DNA of 43,750 nucleotides from Chitinophagaceae bacterium (GCA_025363355.1 JANYEB010000071.1:1-43750); one strand, 5' to 3'. Counted from the stretch's first letter, positions 37,401-43,260 are shown. Notes: a model not told the origin generated them from the letters alone. Translations and numbers: made by a program.

Positions 37401-38007
37401 TATTGAAGCTACTTATCAAGCAAAGGGGCAAGATGTTGTTTTTAAAACTGTAGCTAGGATACGAGAAATAAAAAAAATAACTGATATTAAGAAAAATGAA
37501 CATGCAATTATAATATCAGACGGATGGTTAAAAATAGATGGTGCACCTGATCAAACACAACGGCATGATATGGGTGTTGGGACATCTGATATTTTTGGAA
37601 AAGAAGTTTTTCTTAGAAGTACAACCGTAGATAATATTTTAAGAGATGATTATCTACGGGATCGCTCAACAGTAGCACACGAAATTGGTCATACGGGAGG
37701 ACTTTTGCACCCCGATCATAACTATTATGACCCTAAGGAGGTTACTATGCCACTGTTTACATGTCTTTTTTTGGGCACTTGGCAGAGTCAAACATTTCAA
37801 AATACTTCTAGCAATTCTGATGATTTGATGAACCATATCATATTTTCGGCACCTGGTAATTCGCCGTTAAAAAAATTATCAATTCATCAATTAATGATTT
37901 TGAAATATGCTATTGATAATAATATTGTAAATCATAATACAATAAATGGTATGGTTCAATATCAACTACCTCAAATTACGAAACCTACTCAAACAGTAAA
38001 CAATTAA
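28459..38007 (+). CDS. Giant RHS-repeat protein with C-terminal metzincin-type protease domain
   Basis: A 3182-residue exported polymorphic-toxin-like protein. Signal peptide at about 1-24. Residues about 325-620 match the N-terminal domain (DUF6443 type) of Bacteroidota RHS proteins (RKSVIQYFDGSLRGRQTV, ETFYDYQGRPVIQVLPAP). A cysteine-rich middle holds about eight repeats of 65-75 residues (1460-2027). YD/RHS repeats follow (about 2200-2850; YDRLGRLV, YDAENRLINMET, YDANGNIKTY), then the core FWEYDADIARRWNVDP and SPYLTFAGNPIYLVDINGDD near 2890-2936. The last 247 residues are a separate domain with HEIGHTGGLLHPDH (H3074, E3075, H3078, H3084), the metzincin zinc signature, and a possible Met-turn DDLMNH (M3124). 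The array, signal peptide and lipoprotein next door suggest an exported zinc protease toxin. Confidence 0.85.
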   Translation: MLRIINKLFCLSLFLVAGIICKANDLKHNYHTGYTDTTLNSNYSGSNYGPVYTNTLSGKDSTLLPNAQLRTIDQNYLAYQEYIVKTHKIKNLITFSIDEESQYMFQSDFTASIFLDVVVTKAQGNEPVHFKKMLNVNYKQNPDSPYQAIDYYPFEDGVEVLVTVDSIQVDSTSWNVARVLKLKNDIQAQRDMAFDCHVSDNTAYYLQITNHISDFGEVTVDCFHPVTNFPNEYDIEWAWVDASTDNPSRSLLDVYQVFENNASRVTKKTPTYNIPLLYDGIGKLYVRYRCVQQLPTGQRLEGDWVYNLRASTSLARYDFSGHEPNLNWQATTSFAEDGKRKSVIQYFDGSLRGRQTVTKDNQTNTTIVAETFYDYQGRPVIQVLPAPTLSNMIAFTKNFNQFDDTKTEKDVYDQLNPTDRVCSKLTAKLKASSGASFYYSENWLNTTLNPNNIGAFDKFIPNADGRPYTETRYTNDGTGRIDAQGGVGTTHQINNGHDTKYLYESPNQSELDALFGTDAGFASHYFKNWVKDANGQYSVSYVDMHGRTVATSLAGIAPANLKPLDSETGAAVVKKDQLIDAETNTISGKKIVSSKSLVVPKTNDYSFSYSFNTPIIRIPNCDPTKSDFEYKGIFDVKIIITPDCEDLVPLIITRSALSFFPTSKGVEYIITKANTFNGVLYNQSIPIDFTVGLPEGSYTITKELTLNEAEFQAAKQLYTSQNICKTLQSFKDEQYALSLAQSNCGVDCASCSTKLGSFNDFKNKIIENANLNAADVNADPAMLAEITTAYNKAKENCDKLCNKNEPDGLDELRGIEQSMLNDMTPPYGQYAQPDKPNGLYSIFNNSYWSFPPYQKPTVHNIPTGGGVGAYNNSNYKEDDNTDANPQPDQTDILKFTAAFKHNYANQLLPYHPEYCKLITAKAKLVNAYKFEAQLNKINTWAEAVAVFSGKLTQTSLGGIETVDPFFNVYGNITHNYIDPLSSVQSTTGTYKQTIIQNIYTGYQKTKLSNNSTEVSLSMWQLAQMPITCRAKLLALQNSPNNTTLKQNVDACITSLSNTLPSSMTSCSGDLDMLWKNFKSFYLSYRRKLMNDFLNDNANLICPNTKALQTNKQISDASGTPRFVEFGANGEKTGVQAYDDIVNNFNNDPSSTRNNQVSDAAKSTCESNIENWKNWLLECSAIKTYSMSSHTVTLSGQTKIITWNDELNYLMKSMSKICQNGFGLMDHPLGASSIKTSLNGLILSEIDPLTGTTKAFNSIPQLLEDFFHTRLGNSYPYTELCHPYLITAPPPYENSTALINQYVITKPTDCECSRLNSLKILWQNEIPGITFSEYLKIKHATIISEGRLDTLSNLCSGTLNGCTFLPYAIDLPPVLQCKDPDNPSASTSTCISCTEYNNYKNEFKNKMPANSVLRQVPYKMPTTDGELNANITYAKFLNYKTGFTKTWSDYADFDAKCIGSVNCTILEQLLNSYYQTTAYLQNPTGSNCKNAFASYMNQALNVVYTYEQWMQFFVTACGRTPDVCLERITCDTIKKYAYQFYNTNSLTTYKNINCANIFATYFSNKLGKTFTYQQINQIAQQLNCCESDVCGFPNAALFGVVYKRFINQYSTTLWGSENCQELFTDYFNAMLGLQEMHDGTPTNTWSWEMIRSYYLEHPCTGNILNLCSPPFGCEQLETFLSNHMDIFSPDVPNCEQKFESDFNIEFHTSFIFDEIQDLYWQLCKRELPDCKSVFGCEVLAETLARFKRDDYPNLSCRDAFVKYFNDLFQTNYTYAEISSIYTHSKCVDKFDPCNTGGPSVTDCRKLEEFMNEFDTKFPNASEEYGANCSKLFLDYFCNYFNVSVGTYTVNDVVNMLNACKIKFKLPCSDNSQRIATFINNYTQTYSNLKLPVYGKRELFRFMYNKEFYEKVEDGPRFEQIYDICNNPSFLYSYSQGGYNAEYPCQTPNSIQCTLHNLLQNDENINSENEDALYDLKIAYYLMHPNGFAGDCQYDFANYFNLNFSTELSVEQVATKYENTLGEGASKICPSSGGEGGYVVTEGGSPVTTVQLNYLLCGNNVPLFNNTPIVVPPCNENLDSIAWSAAENKYELYLQDQVAGFETQFITKALSQGQLGEKFSKTYQSSEHHFTLYFYDQAGNLVKTVPPAGVDNLSGYVSTRTSSALAPTTGRAAFVYDVQQARINAIANGCSTTNKLQPPHTLATQYRYNTLNQVVEQNTPDAGISKFWYDRLGRLVVSQNAKQAVTKTSNNTGSNYSYTLYDELGRVSEVGQLPHTFTINNNIARNPDNLVAWMYRTIYTPASGSSINYSLNNNDNVNQVTRTEYDLPYYKDGLGGVNLGSLLVQKNVRNRVSYSVLYNELDQVGTDATYDCVNAATYYSYDIHGNVDALVQDFGKSTSCVGTANSMNAVQRHKKIEYNYDLISGKVNSVCYQAGQIDAFYHRYNYDAENRLINMETSRDAIGWQKDASYYYYKHGPLARTVLGDQQVQGIDYAYTLQGWLKGINSTNDGGVSDMGNDGKINTNNQIARDVYGFGIQYYTNDYAPISIAAPQAFASIPSLPQVGDAVQVGKDLFNGNIASITLNIPKLGNAKIYGYSYDQLNRLLAMNVYEGLNGNSNTFNTPQGIEDYKERLSYDANGNIKTYFRNSSGANLALNNYSYTYINGNNRLNTITNSVNTTTYQYQQDEIGNTTKDDKQNISNAVWNVYGKLQSAEKTDGTHISYTYNSSGQRISKTVEPLTGEAYTEFYVKDATGNTFATYKKQASLNSNHLTLTELNKYGSNLVGRLNISLDVEGGETITELPIDIHIGKNKIIRNQTEYYLYNHLNSPVATISDRKIAHSSNGTTVDYYTAVMLTASYYSTYGAISKEYNYTNITLGHNGQKLSKEISPTAQTALFWEYDADIARRWNVDPVVKANESPYLTFAGNPIYLVDINGDDWSVSTKTNGKKTEVTFTFTGAVVNLSSKKYKKWEMKKIISRMKKDIEATYQAKGQDVVFKTVARIREIKKITDIKKNEHAIIISDGWLKIDGAPDQTQRHDMGVGTSDIFGKEVFLRSTTVDNILRDDYLRDRSTVAHEIGHTGGLLHPDHNYYDPKEVTMPLFTCLFLGTWQSQTFQNTSSNSDDLMNHIIFSAPGNSPLKKLSIHQLMILKYAIDNNIVNHNTINGMVQYQLPQITKPTQTVNN
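32836..34539 (+). repeat. About eight degenerate Cys-containing repeats within the RHS giant
   Basis: Protein-level repeats covering residues about 1460-2027. Each unit of 65-75 residues has an opening cysteine followed by LxxxL or similar (CTILEQLLN, CDTIKKYAY, CEQLETFLS, CEVLAETLA, CRKLEEFMN), a central NC or SC motif before F..YFN or a variant (NCKNAFASYMN, NCANIFATYFS, NCQELFTDYFN, SCRDAFVKYFN, NCSKLFLDYFC), an aromatic TYT/FTY-type motif, and closing cysteines. Conserved spacing suggests small helical modules stapled by disulfides. Confidence 0.7.
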
Positions 38008-38009
38008 AT

Positions 38010-38444
38010 ATGCGTTACAACCAAAAGAGACCAATTATTATATTATTTATTTTTTTGCTTTCTTGTAAAGAAATAAAAAAAGAGGGTATAGTGAATGAAG
38101 AAGATAATAAAGCTTCATATTTCAATTTGCACAAGTATAAAGCGTCTATATCTATAGATACAATTAATAGCTTTTGTAGTGATTTTAGATTCAGAACTTT
38201 TCGCGATAGTTTGATAGATGAGCCAGCTTTTATAACTAAATACGGAAACATTATTATAAAAACAAAGAAATATAAAAATCTATATTGTTGTAATCTGCCA
38301 AATATTATTAATGATTATATTAATGATAGTATTTTAATTAGTGGGATTGTTCTAAATTGTTATGGCAATGAAGTTATTTCTGGTGAACCTACAATTTTAA
38401 AAGAAATAAAAGTGGAGAATTTAGTAAAAATTAGGCACAATTAA
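38010..38444 (+). CDS. Small lipoprotein, candidate immunity protein for the RHS protease
   Basis: A 144-residue protein starting 2 bases after the RHS giant's stop. Residues 1-18 are a lipoprotein signal with lipobox LLSC and the lipidated C19, followed by a charged linker (KEIKKEGIVNEEDNK). The mature domain has further cysteines (SFCSDF, YCCNL, NCYGNE) and no known fold I can name. A small gene directly after a polymorphic-toxin tip is the usual position of an immunity gene, and membrane anchoring would suit protection against a protease acting in the periplasm or at the surface. Immunity is inferred from position only. Like the toxin tip, it is more AT-rich than the RHS body. Confidence 0.65.
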   Translation: MRYNQKRPIIILFIFLLSCKEIKKEGIVNEEDNKASYFNLHKYKASISIDTINSFCSDFRFRTFRDSLIDEPAFITKYGNIIIKTKKYKNLYCCNLPNIINDYINDSILISGIVLNCYGNEVISGEPTILKEIKVENLVKIRHN

Positions 38445-38637
38445 TCATGCTTAATCGTTGAATAACCTGAAAATAGTCACAGTTTTATAGTTTTGCTTAA
38501 TCCATTCACTTTTCAAAAAACTTTAAACAGTTTAGTAAATGAGACAATAAATCTTATGGGCATACCTTACAAAACGTTTGAATGTTGGTACGCTTTAAAA
38601 ACAAAGACACTCGGAACTAACTGTACTTATTACGTTC

Positions 38638-38687
38638 TATGCAGTTTGTAGCTTTATGTATTTGTATTTCATCAAGTAAACTGCATA
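38638..38687. repeat. 10-bp inverted repeat
   Basis: TATGCAGTTT (38638-38647) and AAACTGCATA (38678-38687) are exact reverse complements with a 30-base spacer. It lies 50 bases before the nested structure at 38738. Confidence 0.55.
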
Positions 38688-38737
38688 CACTCTTTAATAA
38701 CAAAGAGTTGTATTTATTGCAGAGGTAAATAGGTCGC

Positions 38738-38883
38738 CCAAAGAAAGGCTCGGCAATCAATACGCCAAACCAAAGAGTACTTGTGATACTTCTCTTTGAT
38801 ATTCCTTTAAAGGTATCACAACAACTCTTTGCCCTTCGGGTACTGAGTTTGTAATATCAATTGCAGCTTCACTCTTTCTTTGG
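38738..38883. ncRNA. Nested inverted repeats, candidate structured RNA or DNA site
   Basis: Outer arms CCAAAGAAAG (38738-38747) and CTTTCTTTGG (38874-38883) are exact. A shorter GCAAT/ATTGC pair sits inside. The inner arms CAAAGAGTACTTGTGATAC (38771-38789) and GTATCACAACAACTCTTTG (38813-38831) pair at 17 of 19 positions around a 23-base loop. Together they predict a folded element of about 146 bases. Strand and nature are unknown; it matches no RNA family I recognise. Confidence 0.4.
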
Positions 38884-39472
38884 TCGGGAAGCTCCCTGTG
38901 TATAAAAAACATAGTGTATTCACTCTAAACTCATACAACCCTTTCTCTTGTTACATTTCAGCTATACTGCAAAAACCCAACACAAACTTCATTCCACAAG
39001 CTACAGGGGGTATGAGCCGTTCATACACAAAGATTTTTATCCACCCGCTTCCAATAATTTAGCGAGCCTTGCTCACCCACTGCAACTGCGAAAACATCTG
39101 TATTTCTAACACTCATAGCTTCGTTAAGAAATACTAGATATTTTCTTGCATAGTGGCAGGTACAGAGAGGGAATAGAGTATATTGTACCTTGCTATGGAG
39201 TTAGCCCCCACAGTTGCAGATTTTCAGAGATTTAACAGAGTTTATTCAAATCCTTACTGCTCCTGGTCTAACCTCTTGTGGGTACTCGCAAGAACAGTGG
39301 ATATATGCTGTATGCCAATACGCAAAAGCCATACTTATACATCATATCCTCACTGTTCTTTTAGTGGCTCGCTACGCTACAAAATACCACCTCCAAGTTT
39401 TCGATGATATTTTGATGTAGAGGCTCAAGGCTGTTTTACATTTTTTAATTAGTCAGATTATAATATTAGATT

Positions 39473-40099
39473 TTATATTTTTTTGCAAACGGGTATTATC
39501 ATATATGAATCTTTCCAATATTCGCAATTTTTTGGAGGATTAAGATTTTTTACATTCGTAAATTTAACTTCGTCAAAATGATTAAAAAGTAGTGTTAAGT
39601 GATTATTTCTAAATGGAATTTTTTCATCTGAAAAAAAAGTTAAAATACCATTTTTTTTTAATATTTTAGGGCTATAAGGTATAAAAGGAAAGTGATTTGA
39701 ATACTTTTCTTTTGAATGCATTGGAAAAGTATCGAATAAAATTCCATCAAATTTATTTTTCATACTTGGGATTATGTCTTGCCAAAAGCCTTCTAAAATT
39801 CTTATTTTGGCATCTTGATTCTTAGCCCATTTTTTTGCCCGTTCGACAATTGTTGGATGAGCTTCAATTACTGTATAACTTGCACATCCATTTTTAATAA
39901 TTTCGGTTGCAGAAATCCCCATCCCAAAACCAACTTCTAATATATCTCCATGATTCCAAGTAACTTGTTGTGCTAAAAATTTCATTAAAGGCAGTTCCCA
40001 AGTCTGCATTACCTGCCACCCACCAATTAATAACTCATTCTCATTTTGTTCGACCTCAAAACTTTTCCATTCATCTAATTTTTTAGGATATTTTTTCAT
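39473..40099 (-). CDS. Guanidinoacetate N-methyltransferase-like enzyme
   Basis: A 208-residue class I SAM methyltransferase closely resembling guanidinoacetate N-methyltransferase, which methylates a guanidino group to make creatine. Seen here: GGWQVMQTWELPLM (about 26-39), motif I ILEVGFGMGIS (53-63), VIEAHP, FDGILFDTFP (117-126), GILTFFSDE, and a C-terminal PPKNCEYWKDSYMIIP as in the animal enzyme. The two acids that hold the guanidino group in the mammalian enzyme appear conserved (E35 in WE, D123 in FDTFP), so a guanidino substrate is likely, though perhaps not guanidinoacetate. It is the last gene of a four-gene operon; its ATG overlaps the previous stop by one base (TAATG), next to a YqcI/YcgG heme enzyme. 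It is therefore likely to act on an N-hydroxylated or other arginine-derived intermediate (inference). Confidence 0.85.
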   Translation of the reverse strand: MKKYPKKLDEWKSFEVEQNENELLIGGWQVMQTWELPLMKFLAQQVTWNHGDILEVGFGMGISATEIIKNGCASYTVIEAHPTIVERAKKWAKNQDAKIRILEGFWQDIIPSMKNKFDGILFDTFPMHSKEKYSNHFPFIPYSPKILKKNGILTFFSDEKIPFRNNHLTLLFNHFDEVKFTNVKNLNPPKNCEYWKDSYMIIPVCKKI

Positions 40100-40842
40100 T
40101 AATCAATTTTTAAAGGACATAACTTTTCTTCATAATATTTATCATCGTCTGATACCCAAAACTGTTTCCAATTTAATGTTTCAATATCAGTGTAACTTTT
40201 GCCAAACACTTTTGAAATCTCCATTGAATCATAACACCTGACATACTCTCTAATTCGATTGCTAATTGCTTGAGGATTTTTAGAATGGTTTTCAAGATTT
40301 TCAAGATTTTTAAATGGCTGAATTATTAGCATCAAATCGCTAGGTGCTAATCTGCTTTTTCTTTTAATAAAATGTGAACTGTGTGCATTTATAAATAAAG
40401 CTGTACTATTGAAATAAAACTTCCAATCCCTATCGCTTGAATTTTTTGTAGCATTAATGGGCCACGGGTCACAATCTTTATCGTGTATAAACTGTAAAAG
40501 CTTCCAAAAAGTATTTTCGTAATAGTCAATCTCTCTGTCTTGATATTCAGTCCTAATAAAAACCACAAGTGCTGTAAACTCATTAGATTCTCTTACTTTT
40601 TCAAGATATCCTTTAATTACTTCAAGAATAGTTACCGGGTCATTAAGTTCAACTGCTTCTAAATAAGTTAAAAATAAGCAATTTTGTTTATAACTGGAGG
40701 CAGCAAAATGGCAAGGAAAAATTATATCTTTATTTGTAATTACATCAATAAAAGATTTAGTTGAAGCTGTTACCCATATGGGTAAAGATTTTGAGTAAAA
40801 TTCAAAATCTTCATAAACAGTAGTGCAGTTAAAAAGTCGCAT
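40099..40842 (-). CDS. YqcI/YcgG-family heme-dependent N-hydroxylase candidate
   Basis: A 247-residue protein of the YqcI/YcgG family. Visible family marks are FPCHFA (42-47), a central DREIDYYENTFWKLLQFIHD block, the INAHSSHFIKRKSRLAP stretch (roughly 150-166) and LMLIIQPFKNLENL. Known members include GntA of guanitoxin biosynthesis and DcsA of D-cycloserine biosynthesis, heme proteins that N-hydroxylate arginine or another guanidino group. I infer a similar reaction here; the heme ligand is not assigned. It is translationally linked to the methyltransferase that follows and starts 11 bases after the S51-like gene. Together with the methyltransferase it points to a guanidine-modifying pathway. 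Confidence 0.75.
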   Translation of the reverse strand: MRLFNCTTVYEDFEFYSKSLPIWVTASTKSFIDVITNKDIIFPCHFAASSYKQNCLFLTYLEAVELNDPVTILEVIKGYLEKVRESNEFTALVVFIRTEYQDREIDYYENTFWKLLQFIHDKDCDPWPINATKNSSDRDWKFYFNSTALFINAHSSHFIKRKSRLAPSDLMLIIQPFKNLENLENHSKNPQAISNRIREYVRCYDSMEISKVFGKSYTDIETLNWKQFWVSDDDKYYEEKLCPLKID

Positions 40843-40853
40843 AAATAAAATTT

Positions 40854-41543
40854 TTATAACAAAAAAGATGAACCTTCAGCAAAACTTTGCATATTGCCAT
40901 TATCAAAAATTGTAATGGCTTCAAAGCCTAAAACTTTACTTATTCTGTTTTCTAAATATATTCCTGAAGATTCTGGAATTCCAATAATTTTTGCATTATT
41001 TTCATATGATAATTTTAATAATTCATTATTCATTTCCGGTGAATAATGAGTTGCTACAATAATACCATTTAAAATATTCAAGCCATTCAAATCTGTCAAA
41101 TTTATGAAATTTTCGTCTTTTTCTGGACCAATACCTGCTGTAGTAATATTTAATCCTAAGACTATAGCTCCAGCACTAATTCCATAAATGATTCCGCCCA
41201 TATCTAAATATTCTAGCATTAGATTATCTAATTTGGATTCTCTTATAAAATTCAATAATTTATAAGTGTTACCCCCCATTAAGTAAATAGCATCATATTC
41301 TAATAGTTTCTTGATATCAATATTAGACATATCTAAGCACATAGTAATAGAAATTTCTTGGAATGCCGTAGGAGTTTTAATCCAATTCAAAGCATCTGCA
41401 TACGACCATATCTCTGGCGAGACTGCTTGAGGAAAAAATAACATCTTTTTCTTTACTAATAAAGAACTAAAATATTTGTCCACTTTATATGATTCTGGAG
41501 CATCACCACCACCAGCTAAGATTATCTTTTTTGTATTAATCAT
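40854..41543 (-). CDS. S51-family peptidase-like protein (cyanophycinase/dipeptidase E fold)
   Basis: A 229-residue class-I-glutaminase-like serine peptidase. The order is typical: KKIILAGGGDAPES (5-18), YDAIYLMGGNTYKLL (83-97), the nucleophile elbow YGISAGAIVLG with S123 (120-130), THYSP with H166 and IGIPESSGIYL with E191. The family includes aspartyl dipeptidase (PepE) and cyanophycinase, which cleaves an Asp-Arg polymer. Its start overlaps the preceding gene by 4 bases (ATGA). In this operon it could trim a peptide or release an arginine-containing product; the substrate is unknown. No signal peptide, so it is cytoplasmic. Confidence 0.8.
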   Translation of the reverse strand: MINTKKIILAGGGDAPESYKVDKYFSSLLVKKKMLFFPQAVSPEIWSYADALNWIKTPTAFQEISITMCLDMSNIDIKKLLEYDAIYLMGGNTYKLLNFIRESKLDNLMLEYLDMGGIIYGISAGAIVLGLNITTAGIGPEKDENFINLTDLNGLNILNGIIVATHYSPEMNNELLKLSYENNAKIIGIPESSGIYLENRISKVLGFEAITIFDNGNMQSFAEGSSFLL

Positions 41544-42670
41544 GGTCTTCCTGCTTTTTTAATAAATGAGTACATTGCATTACCAACAAAAGAACCAAGC
41601 CATTCACTAGTTTTCATTCTTAAAGAAGTTGGAAGTGTTGGTTTAGGAATTTTCGTTAAAGCTTTCGTGTGTTTTATATAGCTATTGACATTGTCTTTAA
41701 ACTTTTCACTAAGAGAGTTTTTTGTTATTTTGAATACTGATTTAAATTCCTTTTCGAGCTCTTTTATACACCCTACTTGGAAAATTAATTTTTCAGTTTT
41801 AGCAATTGTATAAGAAGCTAGTTCTTTATTATTTACTAATAGACTTTCCGATACCCAAAATTTAATATTTTGCTCTTGACTAACATAGTCATTTGAATTA
41901 ATAAAATCAAAGTTGTCTTCCTCAACCTCAATTAGCATATTTAGTGTATCAGATGCTTCTTCAATAATCAAAACTATAAGCATTTCAATTGGGCTAAATT
42001 CTAATGATTGATTTAAGTTAAAATGATTGATTAAAATTCTTAAATTATTATGATCAAAAAAATAACGAAATTTTTTATTTGAACGAAATGTTACATTAAA
42101 ATAGAATTTCCCAATCAGATGATGTTTATTTTGGCGTTCTATTTCAATATTTATAAAACTATACAATTCATTAAATATACTTTCTCCAAATGACCTGAAT
42201 TCTAATTCAAACTTTTTTTGTAGTGACAAGTAGGCAAAAGTTAGTTGCTGTTCAATTGTAATAACTAACTTATTAAAATCTTTTCTTATGTAATATGGAT
42301 AATTAATTTGAAAAGATTTTATAGAACCAAAACCGTTAATTAAATGATTACTTACTATTGAAGAATATTTGGAGTTAATAACAGGTGCGAATTTGATTAA
42401 TAGTTTTCGTTCAGCTTTAATAAGTTCAATATGAATTTTATATTTCTGATTATCTAGGTCAAAAATATCGCCCTTAATTTGTGCTCCTTTTTTTTCTAAG
42501 AAATTTAGTGAGATTAAATGTATATCATTGATTATTTCTTGCTCTATTAGGGGTAGGTCTTTTATGATTTTTTCAATTCCGATTTCAGAAAACCGCAAAT
42601 CATACGGAAGTTTATTAACGCCATCCTTCTGCTCATTTTTAAAAATATTACTTATTGATAAAAAAGACAT
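41540..42670 (-). CDS. Unrecognised protein leading the guanidine operon
   Basis: A 376-residue protein beginning MSFLSISNIFKNEQ. No signal peptide, membrane segment or catalytic motif stands out. It is rich in Lys, Ile, Asn and Phe, mixed alpha-beta, with a probable helical centre (about 120-190) and a basic C-terminus ending SFIKKAGRP. It is the first gene of the operon and overlaps the S51-like gene by 4 bases, so it is probably needed in fixed ratio. It could be a scaffold, a substrate protein or an unrecognised enzyme. A C-terminal Arg-Pro next to guanidine-modifying enzymes is suggestive, but only that. Confidence 0.7.
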   Translation of the reverse strand: MSFLSISNIFKNEQKDGVNKLPYDLRFSEIGIEKIIKDLPLIEQEIINDIHLISLNFLEKKGAQIKGDIFDLDNQKYKIHIELIKAERKLLIKFAPVINSKYSSIVSNHLINGFGSIKSFQINYPYYIRKDFNKLVITIEQQLTFAYLSLQKKFELEFRSFGESIFNELYSFINIEIERQNKHHLIGKFYFNVTFRSNKKFRYFFDHNNLRILINHFNLNQSLEFSPIEMLIVLIIEEASDTLNMLIEVEEDNFDFINSNDYVSQEQNIKFWVSESLLVNNKELASYTIAKTEKLIFQVGCIKELEKEFKSVFKITKNSLSEKFKDNVNSYIKHTKALTKIPKPTLPTSLRMKTSEWLGSFVGNAMYSFIKKAGRP

Positions 42671-43006
42671 TTTTTAATTTTTTACAAATTAATCCTATAA
42701 AGAAATTGAAAAAAAACAAATATACTATTAAAAAAGAAATTAGCTTCTCTTACTTTTTCGCGAACCTATTATCCTATTCCGTTGTACGAACATCTACACA
42801 AACCATATTGAAATGGTTTGCTTGCCTTCGGTTTTCATAAAAAAATCTCCACACTCATTTGGTAATATCTTCTAACTTTTTGGAGGTAGTATTTTTTGTA
42901 TGAAAAATGTTCTCCCATCTCCATAGGGATAATATTTGGTTGCTACAAGTATATGAACGAGGCTCTCTGTTTAGCCTTTATTTCTTAACTCAAATACTCA
43001 CACAGT
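42671..43006. other. AT-rich intergenic region upstream of two divergent units
   Basis: About 335 bases that should hold the promoter of the minus-strand operon and the promoter for 43007 onward. It contains a hairpin CAAACCAT/ATGGTTTG (42799-42806 and 42813-42820). The segment 42864-42900 is, in inverted orientation, similar to 39378-39411 beyond the other end of the operon. A 61-residue frame at 42655-42840 is probably chance. No clear promoter was recognised. Confidence 0.5.
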
Positions 43007-43222
43007 ATGCAACAACATCAGCACAAATTATCAACCCTAATGACAATGTCTTGGGAAATTCAAAAGCGTAAAAACACAACACGTTCCAAATCGCTGCAAT
43101 CAGAGTGGGCTATCACTTCGAATGAAGATATTACGGTGTACTATCTTGTAAAGAAGCATAGCAAGCATACTGCAAAGCATAAAGTAGATAGCAATAATTT
43201 AACGCTATTCAAACAACACTAA
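43007..43222 (+). CDS. Small basic protein upstream of SSB
   Basis: A 71-residue soluble protein, Lys/His/Thr-rich: MSWEIQKRKNTTRSKSLQSE, WAITSNEDITVYYLVKKHSK. The internal ATGs at 43040 and 43046 are alternative starts. It lies 38 bases before the SSB gene on the same strand. The sequence looks like a short conserved protein of Bacteroidota mobile elements, though I cannot name a family. A nucleic-acid-binding role is possible from its charge. Confidence 0.55.
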   Translation: MQQHQHKLSTLMTMSWEIQKRKNTTRSKSLQSEWAITSNEDITVYYLVKKHSKHTAKHKVDSNNLTLFKQH

Positions 43223-43260
43223 TTCGTTATTTATTTTTTCATCATATAAAATCAAACACA

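Larger units (their letters stand above)
38445..39472. other. About 1 kb gene-free region rich in inverted repeats
   Basis: No convincing protein gene. Two plus-strand frames (39183-39407 and 39214-39420) overlap each other, lack clear features and were rejected. The region holds several inverted repeats: TATGCAGTTT/AAACTGCATA (38638-38647 and 38678-38687), a nested structure at 38738-38883, and shorter ones such as GGTACA/TGTACC near 39160-39190. It looks less AT-rich than the operon to its right. It could carry a structured RNA, a transfer or replication origin, or remnants of older genes. Confidence 0.55.

Noticed and set aside
39183-39420. Two overlapping plus-strand frames of 74 and 68 residues
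   Set aside because: They occupy the same bases in different frames, one begins at TTG just after an in-frame stop, and neither resembles a family I know. A decayed gene cannot be excluded.
42655-42840. 61-residue plus-strand frame upstream of the operon
   Set aside because: Lys/Ile/Phe-rich product typical of AT-rich noncoding DNA; it overlaps the likely promoter of the minus-strand operon.
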